DNA of 64,000 bases from Leptospira tipperaryensis (GTDB lineage: Bacteria; Spirochaetota; Leptospiria; Leptospirales; Leptospiraceae), in assembly GCF_001729245.1 (NCBI RefSeq), contig NZ_CP015217.1:994001-1058000 (forward strand), written 5' to 3'. Positions 39,262 to 48,400 of the stretch are shown here, piece by piece. Positions within the stretch are counted from its first letter, which is position 1. The number at the start of each line of letters is the position of its first letter. Made by a program: the position numbers and the translations under genes. The notes below the pieces were generated by a model. It searched no databases and was not told where the DNA came from. It saw only the letters and a program-made list of their open reading frames with translations.

Positions 39262-40590
39262 ATGGTCCAAAATCAACAAGAACACAAACGTGTAGCACCC
39301 GGAAGGAACCTCCTTATAATGGCGATCGCCTTCGTCGGCGTTTTGGGTGCTTGTTCGAAAAAACCGACAACGCCCTCAGAATCTCCGATAGTCATCATGA
39401 ACGCGAAAATCTTTGATGGAGAACGTGTTCTGGAAGACACGACCGTAGTATTCAAAGATGGTTATATTCAGACGGTGGGCGGAAAAGTGCCGACAGGTGC
39501 GACCGTCATCGATGCTCGCGGGGCAACCTTAATTCCTGGCCTCATTGATTCTCATGTTCATACGGACATAGATGGTCTACATGATGCGTTGTTGTTCGGT
39601 GTTACGACTGAGTTAGAAATGACGGGCCGATGGACGGCCGGGGAACGTAGAGAAGTTGCTGAACGATATGACGTAGCCGATATACGTTCCGCCGGTATGG
39701 GCATTACTCCTCCGGGAGGTCATCCGACTCAGTATATGAAATTAAGTAATAATTTGCTCATACGATTCTTCTATCGTTATCCGTTTGTCTCAACTCCTGA
39801 TGAAGCGGTAAAATTCGTGGATAAACAAATCGCTGAAGGATCCGACTATATTAAAATCATTATCGAGGACGGAACTACGGTCGGTTCTCCGGGGCTTCCG
39901 GTAATCAATGAAGATACTCTTGTAGCGGCCGTCAATGCCGCTCATCGTCATGGTAAACTGGCAATCGCTCACGTTACCTCCGTTGAAGGTGGATGGAGAG
40001 CCGTTTCTGCTCGAGTAGATGGGTTGGCGCATATGTTCTTTGACCGTAAGCCAAGCCCCAAGCTGATCACTGCCATTGCATATTCGGGTGCGTTTGTTAC
40101 TCCTACTTTGGCGACGCTCTCTACTGCTTTTGGCAATAGCGCAAGAGAATTAGCCGCCGATAAGAGAGTGAATTCCAGACTGAGTAAGGAATGGCTCGAT
40201 TCCCTCTCCAAAAGTATGAACGTTTATCCTCAAGGAAATCTCAAAGATGCTTTCGCTAACGTTCTGGCTCTTCACAAGAAGGGTGTGGATATTTTAGCGG
40301 GAAGCGATGTATCGGAACCGATCGCCGGTCTTGGAGGGCTTGCTCACGGAGTTAGCTTACATCATGAACTGCAACTACTCGTGGCTGCGGGACTAACACC
40401 CATGGAGGCATTGCGTGCCGCTACTTCCACTCCTGCGCGTCGGTTTGGACTCACTGATCGTGGTCGGATTGCGCCCGGAGCTCGAGCTGACCTGCTATTG
40501 GTCGATGGAGATCCGCTCGTTAATATTTCCGACACACTCAACGTTCATGCTGTGTGGCGCGGCGGTGTTCCACTCACTATCAACGAATAG
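39262..40590 (+). CDS. Amidohydrolase family lipoprotein
   Basis: 442 residues. A signal segment ends in LGACSKKP (lipobox GACS), so the enzyme is exported. The metal-dependent hydrolase core is evident: TLIPGLIDSHVHTDIDGLHDAL (HxH metal site), YIKIIIEDGTTVG (central Lys region), KLAIAHVTSVEGG and VDGLAHMFFD (two His), and DILAGSDVSEP (catalytic Asp), closing with MEALRAATSTPARRFGLTDRGRIAPGARADLLLVDGDPL. Binds one or two metals and hydrolyses C-N bonds of cyclic or dipeptide-like substrates. Its codon choice (CGT, CTG, GCC) seems to differ from neighbours, a possible sign of transfer. Substrate unknown. Confidence 0.9.
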   Translation: MVQNQQEHKRVAPGRNLLIMAIAFVGVLGACSKKPTTPSESPIVIMNAKIFDGERVLEDTTVVFKDGYIQTVGGKVPTGATVIDARGATLIPGLIDSHVHTDIDGLHDALLFGVTTELEMTGRWTAGERREVAERYDVADIRSAGMGITPPGGHPTQYMKLSNNLLIRFFYRYPFVSTPDEAVKFVDKQIAEGSDYIKIIIEDGTTVGSPGLPVINEDTLVAAVNAAHRHGKLAIAHVTSVEGGWRAVSARVDGLAHMFFDRKPSPKLITAIAYSGAFVTPTLATLSTAFGNSARELAADKRVNSRLSKEWLDSLSKSMNVYPQGNLKDAFANVLALHKKGVDILAGSDVSEPIAGLGGLAHGVSLHHELQLLVAAGLTPMEALRAATSTPARRFGLTDRGRIAPGARADLLLVDGDPLVNISDTLNVHAVWRGGVPLTINE

Positions 40591-40720
40591 AATCTCGGGA
40601 AAACGATTCTATTTATTTTAGCAGGTCGAAGCGCAATAAATCGTGCAGAGTCGTCTTGACTCCTCATTGAGATTTTCACACGTTGAGCGGTATGTATCAA
40701 ATGTCAGACAAGGATACTCG

Positions 40721-41212
40721 ATGAAAAAGAAGGAGAACTTAGCGGCTGAAGCTTTGACTCAAGCTTTGTTGGAGTTCAGAAAACAAGGAGGTCGGCGTCA
40801 TCACGCTCCGGATGAAATCGGTAGAGCGGAAGGGCAGGTGCTTCTGATTCTCATAGGACTCAAGTCTAACGAACCGGGTTTGAGGATTAGTGATCTTGCC
40901 AAAGAATTAGAAGTTTCACTTTCAACATTGACACAAACTACTTCTTCTCTATTTCGTTTGGGCTATATTCTGCGGGAATCGGATCCAAAAGATCGTCGAG
41001 TCATTCGAATACGCCTTACATCCATGGGTCGTTCAAAGGTGCTGAACTATCAAAAAGACTTTAGTAACTATTGTGCTCGGATTGCGGAGTATTTAGGCGA
41101 GAAAGATAGTTTCTTATTTGCCCGATTGTTGAGTAAAATTTCCGGCTTTATGGAAGCCGAACCTAAGCAGACAAGAATGGATTTGAACGTCCAGGAAAAG
41201 CATAAAGGATAA
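40721..41212 (+). CDS. MarR-family transcriptional regulator
   Basis: 163 residues from ATG 40721, which follows AAGGA; an upstream GTG at 40643 is open in frame but lacks support. The winged helix is LRISDLAKELEVSLSTLTQTTSSLFRLGYILRESDPKDRRVIRIRLTSMGRSKV, the MarR signature with the DxRxxRI wing. Dimerisation helices flank it. Lies 130 bases after the amidohydrolase, whose promoter has a 21-base palindrome of the kind MarR proteins bind. Ligand unknown. Confidence 0.92.
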   Translation: MKKKENLAAEALTQALLEFRKQGGRRHHAPDEIGRAEGQVLLILIGLKSNEPGLRISDLAKELEVSLSTLTQTTSSLFRLGYILRESDPKDRRVIRIRLTSMGRSKVLNYQKDFSNYCARIAEYLGEKDSFLFARLLSKISGFMEAEPKQTRMDLNVQEKHKG

Positions 41213-41491
41213 GGAAGTTAGAAATAAAGTTTTCGCGAACCGCATAAAATCTTTCAAAATAACTGTAATACTAAATTCTAAACTAGCTGATAAAGGATCG
41301 TTAACGTAATAAAACGGATCTTATGAATCATTTAAAAATAAATATGGTATATTATTTGATGAATCGCTAATTTGTTTTGAAAGAGAAGACGAATCAATTA
41401 GGTTCTGAAAATTTCCCGAAAATGGAAGTCGAAAGGAAAAATTTTACAACGACAGAGAATCCTAGATAGAAAAATTTTAAAAGGTTAAACA

Positions 41492-41971
41492 ATGAAAAAA
41501 AGTAAATTAATACAAATGCATAATGTCGGTATCGTTGTAGAATCTCTCGACAAGGCCATTTCATTTTTTACAGAGATCGGACTGACGTTGGAAGGACGAG
41601 CAAATGTTGAAGGGGAATGGGCTGGACGCGTGACCGGGCTTGATTCTCAGAACGTAGAGATTGCTATGATGGTTACCCCCGATGGACACAGTCGCCTCGA
41701 ACTTTCCCAATTTATCACCCCGCCAACTATAGCAGACCACAGGACTGCTCCTGTAAACTCCCTCGGGTATTTACGCGTTATGTTCACAGTCGACAATATC
41801 GACGAATTGGTATCCAGACTTATCAAACATGGAGCTCAGTTGGTTGGCGAAGTGGTTCAGTATGAAGACGTCTATCGGCTCTGCTATATCCGTGGTCCTG
41901 AAGGGATTCTTATCGGATTGGCAGAACAACTCGGTCAGAAGTCAGCGACAGATATATTAGAAAAATCTTAA
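41492..41971 (+). CDS. VOC (glyoxalase/dioxygenase superfamily) protein
   Basis: 159 residues in two beta-alpha-beta-beta-beta modules: LIQMHNVGIVVESLDKAISFFTEIGLTLEG and LGYLRVMFTVDNIDELVSRLIKHGAQLVGEVVQYEDVYRLCYIRGPEGILIGLAEQL. Candidate metal ligands are the first His (MHNVG), Glu of RLELSQF and Glu of GPEGILIGLAE, the usual vicinal-oxygen-chelate positions. Could be a lactoylglutathione lyase-like or resistance-type enzyme. Possibly in one accessory group with the amidohydrolase and MarR genes. Confidence 0.88.
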   Translation: MKKSKLIQMHNVGIVVESLDKAISFFTEIGLTLEGRANVEGEWAGRVTGLDSQNVEIAMMVTPDGHSRLELSQFITPPTIADHRTAPVNSLGYLRVMFTVDNIDELVSRLIKHGAQLVGEVVQYEDVYRLCYIRGPEGILIGLAEQLGQKSATDILEKS

Positions 41972-42339
41972 TGATGACATTTTTGCAAAATTCTTCGACT
42001 GAGAATTAAAGAATGAATGTGAAAATACGTTTGTGCATTGTTCGAAATAGAACGGAGGGAATCGAACCAATCTCGATGAACACATCTTTGAATAACGATT
42101 TAGCGTTGTATAGAGATGATGTTGATGACCTTAGGGTTTTGGAAGGGTTTTCGGCGATTTTTAAATTCTTTCTTAGGATCGAAGCTCCGTCCTAATGATG
42201 ATTCGTTGGCAATCGCTGAGTGACATAATGTGTAATTCAAATATTGAGTAAATAAATTTCATTTTCTGAAATATATTTTCTGGACGGACCTCGAATTATT
42301 TGTTATAAATTCTCTTGGTTATTTCTAAAGGAGAATACA
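41972..42339. other. Intergenic region, no supported gene
   Basis: A 60-codon plus-strand frame (42013-42195) has no ribosome site and no recognisable sequence. The last 80 bases are AT-rich and should contain the promoter of the phasin-like gene (a possible -10 TATAAA near 42304). Confidence 0.45.
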
Positions 42340-42660
42340 ATGGATTTGAAAATCAGAGACGGATTGAATGCCTGTTTTGGAATCTTAAAGATTACAAACG
42401 AGAGCGTAGAAAAAATCAAAGCGGATGCAAGTAAGAGTTTTCAAGAATTGAGTGCGAAAGGGGCAACCGATAATTCTGAATTCGCTTCAAGGCTGCGAAG
42501 CCTCGCAGAAAAAGTTTTAGATGCTTATACAAGTGTTTCAAACGAGTTCGAAAGAGGATATAAGGACGTTCGCGTGAAGTTTTCAGAAGCCGCTGAACAC
42601 CTAACAACGTCAGGCAAAAAGGAAGAGGCACCGGTTTCTCGTAAAAAGGCAGCCGCTTAG
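42340..42660 (+). CDS. Phasin-like coiled-coil protein
   Basis: 106 residues, ATG after AAAGGAG. Almost wholly helical with heptad-like spacing: LKIRDGLNACFGILKITNESVEKIKADASKSFQELSAKG and LRSLAEKVLDAYTSVSNEFERGYKDVRVKFSEA. The tail is Lys/Ala-rich (VSRKKAAA). This resembles small phasin or PhaF-type granule-associated proteins (poly(hydroxyalkanoate) granule or apolipoprotein-like surface binding). Its role in this organism is unproven. Confidence 0.75.
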   Translation: MDLKIRDGLNACFGILKITNESVEKIKADASKSFQELSAKGATDNSEFASRLRSLAEKVLDAYTSVSNEFERGYKDVRVKFSEAAEHLTTSGKKEEAPVSRKKAAA

Positions 42661-42860
42661 TTAAAAATTAAAATTTGATTCTATTCATAGTCCTAAAGTT
42701 CTAATTCGTAAGTGATGAAGAGTTGATTTTTATCTTTCTCACAGGCAATTCCATAGCGGATTAATTTAGGACCTTCTGTTCTTTTATTTTCTCAACTGAT
42801 TCTTTTCAGATCTTTCTTAAGCCGAAGATTCGTTCAAAAACGAATTGAAAGATAAAATTT

Positions 42861-44570
42861 TTGGAACAAAATCGCTGTGTGAATGAATCTTCAAACAGTC
42901 CGGTGGTTGAGGAAAAGATTTGGGAACAATTATCCACAGTATCGACGAGTATCTCCGTTCCATTCTTTGTTTTAGATAAAGAATGGAGAATTGTTTATTC
43001 CAATGAAGAGGCGAGTTCGAAGTATCAATATCGTATCGCTAATCTTTGGCGGGAATTGCTAACTATTAAGGATCATATCGGCGATCTTCTTGAATTTACG
43101 TTTGAAACGAAAATCCCAAGTTTAGGAAATTCAAATGAACAAGTTGATGTTTATGTATTCATTTGGAAATTGCAGTTTTATGATAAATACTGCGTAATCC
43201 TAAAAGATAAACCGTCTTCCCTCCATCAAGACGGAATCGATCTTGCTTTCGTTTTTAGAAACATAAGAAGAGAAATAGATGATTTCTTTAATATTCAAGA
43301 TTCTAAAATTGAAAAAGGATCTTTTGAAGAGCACGAAGGCACGGATGTCTTTCGCATTGAATTGCTTAAAAAAATTTCCCTTTTGGACTTGATGCAGCAG
43401 GTGGCGACAGCGGCAAATGAGACAAAAGATCTTGAAGCCCTATTACAATTCACGATGGATCGAGTGTGTGTCATCGCGGGATGGAAATTAGGTCGTATTG
43501 AATTGTTCGCGGGAGCCGAGTCCCGCCTCGTTCCGAATCCGATTTGGTATTCCGGAGAAGAAAAGGCAGTAAAGGAATTTAGATCTTTGGTTGAAACTTT
43601 AGAATTGGAACTTCCTCTGAAAGTCCTGAAGGAAAGGAAAACGATTTGGTTCGAAGATTTTTTAGAGAATTTCGGTTATAATTCCAAGGAGCTTGCCTAC
43701 CGCGCGGTTATTAATTCTGCACTTGCCGTTCCTATATGGAACGGAGAAAACATCGTTGGAGTGATGGAATTTTTTATAAATTCTGAGAATTCGGATCCGT
43801 CGCTCATTGCAGTTTTATCTCATGTCGCTTCGCAAATTGGAAGGGCTTTTGAAAGAAAGAATGCGGAGGCAAATCTTCGAAAGTCGCAAGAACAACTGAG
43901 GGCTCTTTCAGCCCGTCTTCAGGAGGTTAGGGAAGAAGAACGAATTTTAATTGCCCGTGAAATTCATGATGAACTAGGTCAAATTCTTACTGTCCTTAAA
44001 ATTGAAATCACATTATATAAACGAAATATAGTTTCGCCCGATTCTTCGGATAATAAAATTATAAAGGATCTTGATTCAATGATTCATTTGGTTGATACCG
44101 CGATCGAATCGACACAAAGGATCGCGACAGAGTTGCGTCCCTTGTTGTTGGAGGAGTTAGGATTATTCGAAGGAATTGAATGGTACGGAGAAGAATTTCA
44201 AAAACGAACGGGTATCGTATGTACGGTTACTAAGACCGTATTAAAATCTTCTTTGAGCAAAGAAATTGCGATCGCTTTATTCCGTATTTTCCAAGAGACG
44301 CTTACGAATGTTGCGCGTCATTCGAAGGCGACTTCCGTAAGCGTTTTCATTGAAGAAGACGATTCTTTTGTTGCTCTGACAATTTCTGACAACGGGATCG
44401 GCATCAAAGAGAAAGAACTTTTGGATTCAAAGTCGTTGGGTATTATCGGGATACGAGAACGTGCTATTGTCCTTGGGGGTACGGTCGAAATTTCCGGGGC
44501 TCAAGAGAAAGGCACGAGTGTAGTGGTTCGAATTCCGATTCTAAAATCTTCATTCGGTTCTGAAACATGA
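42861..44570 (+). CDS. GAF sensor histidine kinase, NarX/DegS type
   Basis: 569 residues from a TTG at 42861; a GTG at 42879 with GGAAC upstream is an alternative. N-terminal PAS-like region (about 20-110, VPFFVLDKEWRIVYSNEEAS), GAF domain at about 175-325 (LLQFTMDRVCVIAGWKLGRIE, AVINSALAVPIWNGENIVGVMEFFI), then HisKA_3 with REEERILIAREIHDELGQIL (His369) and an HATPase_c domain ending with VALTISDNGIGIKEKELLDSKSLGIIGIRERAIVLGG. No membrane segment, so a cytoplasmic sensor. Its stop overlaps the start of the NarL-type regulator gene (ATGA), so they are a cognate pair. Confidence 0.92.
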   Translation: MEQNRCVNESSNSPVVEEKIWEQLSTVSTSISVPFFVLDKEWRIVYSNEEASSKYQYRIANLWRELLTIKDHIGDLLEFTFETKIPSLGNSNEQVDVYVFIWKLQFYDKYCVILKDKPSSLHQDGIDLAFVFRNIRREIDDFFNIQDSKIEKGSFEEHEGTDVFRIELLKKISLLDLMQQVATAANETKDLEALLQFTMDRVCVIAGWKLGRIELFAGAESRLVPNPIWYSGEEKAVKEFRSLVETLELELPLKVLKERKTIWFEDFLENFGYNSKELAYRAVINSALAVPIWNGENIVGVMEFFINSENSDPSLIAVLSHVASQIGRAFERKNAEANLRKSQEQLRALSARLQEVREEERILIAREIHDELGQILTVLKIEITLYKRNIVSPDSSDNKIIKDLDSMIHLVDTAIESTQRIATELRPLLLEELGLFEGIEWYGEEFQKRTGIVCTVTKTVLKSSLSKEIAIALFRIFQETLTNVARHSKATSVSVFIEEDDSFVALTISDNGIGIKEKELLDSKSLGIIGIRERAIVLGGTVEISGAQEKGTSVVVRIPILKSSFGSET

Positions 44571-45199
44571 TTTCTATCTTACTTGCGGACGATCACGCCT
44601 TGATTCGAGAAGGTTTAAAAAAAGTCCTCTCAAAAGAAAACGATATGGAAGTTATCTTTGAGGCGGAAAACGCTCAACAGATATTGGACTTTTTACTTAA
44701 AAAGAATGCGAATATTTTAATTCTTGATATCAATCTGCCCGGTATGAGCGGTTTGGATGCGCTTAAGTATATTCAAAAACTTTCTCCGGATTTGAGAGTT
44801 CTTATGCTGAGTATGTATCCGGAAGATCGTTTTGCCGTGAGGGCTTTAAAATCAGGAGCGGCCGGATATTTAACAAAAAGCAGCGCCGCTGAAGAATTGG
44901 TAACGGCAATCCGTAAAATCGATTCCGGAAATCGCTATCTCAGTTCTGAAGCAACGGAAATCCTATTGAGGGAAATTTCAGGTTCTTCTGATAAACTTTT
45001 ACACGAAACGCTTTCTGAACGTGAATTTCAGATTATGCTCCTTTTGGTTCAGGGAAAGAATACGAGAGAAATTTCACAGGATTTGGTTTTGAGTTTAAAT
45101 ACGATCAATACCTATCGTGCCCGGGTATTGAATAAAATGAAAGTGAAAACGATTCAAGAGCTGATTCGTTACGCCTATGATCAGAGACTTTTAGAATAA
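44567..45199 (+). CDS. NarL/FixJ-type response regulator
   Basis: 210 residues. Receiver domain with phospho-acceptor Asp in ILILDINLPGMSGLDALKYI (Asp about residue 55), conserved Lys in AAGYLTKSSAAEELV, and acidic pocket LLADDHALIREGL. C-terminal LuxR helix-turn-helix: LSEREFQIMLLLVQGKNTREISQDLVLSLNTINTYRARVLNKM. Translationally coupled with the kinase upstream, whose HisKA_3 type matches NarL-like partners. Targets unknown. Confidence 0.94.
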   Translation: MISILLADDHALIREGLKKVLSKENDMEVIFEAENAQQILDFLLKKNANILILDINLPGMSGLDALKYIQKLSPDLRVLMLSMYPEDRFAVRALKSGAAGYLTKSSAAEELVTAIRKIDSGNRYLSSEATEILLREISGSSDKLLHETLSEREFQIMLLLVQGKNTREISQDLVLSLNTINTYRARVLNKMKVKTIQELIRYAYDQRLLE

Positions 45200-45424
45200 C
45201 TTTAGATTATTCTAATCCTTTTAATTTAATTCGCTTTAATACCTTCGATCTATTGACAGACTCGTTTATTTTTCATCCACTTCTTGTCACATTTTCGATG
45301 ACAATCGTTTAATTCATTTAACAATCACAAGGTGAAGCGTTTTCTTTCATTTTTAGTTGCGAATTCTTCTCTTATGATCCATTCTTTAAGGGATACTTTA
45401 GGGCGATCTAAGCGAGGCGAGAAT

Positions 45425-48400
45425 ATGACAGATTCAGCAACGGCAGAGCTAACCGAAAAAGACTCCCTCGATTTAAAAAAAATACTAGAAGTCCTCTCGG
45501 CCTTTAAGAGAGGAGATCTTTCCCAAAGAATGCCGTTGGATTGTGTAGGAATTTCGGGTAAGATCGCAGACGTACTCAATGATATTGTAGATCAAAATTA
45601 TCGAATGGTTAAAGAATTCGAGCGGATCAGTAACGAGGTCGGTCAGGAAGGTAAGATTTCTCAAAGAATCAACGCAGTTGCGGCCACCGGTTCTTGGGCG
45701 GCTTGTATGGACTCCGTGAACTCCTTAATCGGAAACTTAGTACAACCGAATACGGAAGTCATGAGAGTGATCGGAGCGGTCGCCGGCGGTGACCTTTCTC
45801 AGAACATGTCTTTGGAAATCGAAGGACGTCCATTGAAAGGGGAATTCCTTCGAACAGCCAAAATCGTAAACACGATGGTGGACCAGTTAAATTCTTTCGC
45901 GTCGGAAGTGACGCGGGTGGCTCGTGAAGTAGGAACGGAAGGAAAGCTCGGAGGACAAGCCGAGGTTCGTGGTGTCGCGGGAACATGGAAGGATTTAACA
46001 GATAGCGTAAACTCGATGGCTTCAAACTTGACGGGACAGGTTCGTAACATTGCGGATGTGACGACCGCCGTAGCACGGGGTGACTTGTCTAAGAAGATTA
46101 CCGTGGACGTCAAGGGTGAGATCTTAGAACTCAAGAATACGATCAATACGATGGTGGACCAGTTAAATTCTTTCGCATCGGAAGTAACGCGGGTTGCAAA
46201 AGAAGTGGGAACGGAAGGAAAGCTTGGCGGTCAAGCTGACGTTCGTGGTGTTGCGGGAACTTGGAAGGATTTAACAGACAGCGTAAACTCAATGGCTTCG
46301 AACCTGACGGGACAGGTTCGTGATATTGCGGAAGTGACTAAGGCCGTTGCAACGGGTGATTTGTCTAAGAAGATTACCGTGGACGTTAAGGGTGAGATCT
46401 TAGAACTCAAAGACACGATCAACACGATGGTGGATCAGTTAAATTCTTTCGCATCGGAAGTGACGCGGGTTGCAAAAGAAGTGGGAACGGAAGGAAAGCT
46501 CGGAGGACAGGCCGACGTTCGAGGTGTTGCTGGAACTTGGAAGGATTTGACAGACAGCGTAAACTCGATGGCTTCGAACCTGACGGGACAGGTTCGTAAC
46601 ATTGCTGATGTGACGACTGCCGTAGCGCGCGGTGACTTGTCTAAGAAGATTACTGTAGATGTTAAGGGTGAGATCTTAGAACTCAAGAATACGATCAACA
46701 CGATGGTGGATCAGTTAAATTCTTTCGCATCGGAAGTAACGCGGGTTGCAAAAGAAGTGGGAACGGAGGGAATCCTTGGCGGTCAAGCCGACGTTCGTGG
46801 TGTCGCGGGAACTTGGAAGGATTTAACAGACAGCGTAAACTCAATGGCTTCGAACCTGACGGGACAGGTTCGTAACATTGCGGATGTGACGACCGCCGTA
46901 GCACGGGGTGACTTGTCTAAGAAGATTACCGTGGACGTTAAGGGTGAGATCTTAGAACTCAAAGACACGATCAACACGATGGTGGATCAGTTAAATTCTT
47001 TCGCATCGGAAGTAACGCGGGTTGCAAAAGAAGTGGGAACGGAGGGAATCCTTGGCGGTCAAGCTGACGTTCGTGGTGTTGCGGGAACTTGGAAGGATTT
47101 AACAGACAGCGTAAACTTCATGGCGAACAACCTTACTACTCAGGTTCGGGGTATTGCAAAGGTCGTAACTTCGGTCGCGAATGGTGATTTAAAAAAGAAA
47201 CTCTATTTAGAAGCAAAAGGAGAGATCGCCGAACTCTCCGATACGATCAACGACATGATCGATACGCTCGGTCTCTTTGGTGATCAGGTAACTACCGTCG
47301 CACGCGAGGTTGGGATTGAAGGTAAGTTGGGTGGTCAGGCGAGCGTGCCGGGTGCGGCGGGTTTGTGGAGAGATCTTACCGATAACGTAAACCAATTGGC
47401 AAGTAACTTAACTACCCAGGTGAGAGCGATCGCAGAAGTTGCGACGGGGGTAACGAAAGGTGATTTATCCAGAACCGTAATGGTAAAAGCCGCGGGAGAA
47501 GTGGCCGCACTTTCGGATAACATCAACGAGATGATTCGAAATCTTCGTGAAACGACTAGAATCAATACGGAACAAGATTGGTTAAAGACGAATCTCGCTA
47601 AGTTTACCCGGTTATTACAAGGTCAAAGAAATTTAGTAAACGTGAGTAAGCTCATTCTATCGGAATTAGCCCCGCTTGTTTCGGCACAACACGGCGCATT
47701 TTTTATTACGGAGATGATAGAAAATGAACCTTCTCTCAAATTGCTTGTAAGCTACGCGTATCAAGAACGAAAGTATGTTTCAAATCGATTCCGACCCGGG
47801 GAAGGATTGGTCGGTCAATGTTTTCTTGAAAAAGAAAGAATTCTTCTCACTCACGTTCCATCCGATTACATCAAGATTAGTTCGGCATTGGGCGAAGCCG
47901 CCCCATTGAATATCGTAGTCTTACCCGTATTGTTTGAAGGCGAGGTTAAGGCGATTATAGAATTGGCTTCCTTTTCGAATTTCACACCCATCCATTTAAA
48001 CTTTTTAGATCAATTGACTGAAAGTATCGGAATCGTTTTGAATACGATCGCGGCGAGTATGCGGACTGAAGAACTTTTGATTCAATCGCAGACTCTTACG
48101 GAGGAGTTGCAAGGTCGTCAGGAAGAATTGACTAAGACGAACGAACGATTGGAAGATCAGGCGAAATCACTTCAAGCTTCCGAAGATCTCCTGAAAGATC
48201 AGAGAGAAGAGTTGCAGGAAAAAAACGATGAGCTGGAAGAGAAGGCGAGACTGCTTGCAAAAAACAACAACGAAGTCGAACGCAAAAATATGGAAGTAGA
48301 ACAAGCTCGACATTCTTTGGAGGAGAAAGCCAGACAACTTGCCCTTACTTCAAGATATAAGTCTGAATTCTTGGCAAACATGTCGCATGAACTAAGGACT

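Noticed and set aside
42013..42195. Plus-strand 60-codon frame before the phasin-like gene
   Set aside because: No ribosome binding site, no recognisable family, mixed composition.
45253..45280. TTGACA at 45253 as the promoter of the hybrid kinase gene
   Set aside because: No -10-like hexamer at a usable distance.
45759..46977. Several minus-strand open frames across the HAMP repeats
   Set aside because: They repeat with the 276-base period as shadows of the plus-strand HAMP units.
45881..47260. Regular repeats considered as a CRISPR array
   Set aside because: Unit length is 276 bases in frame and encodes protein; no short repeat-spacer pattern and no cas gene in the window.
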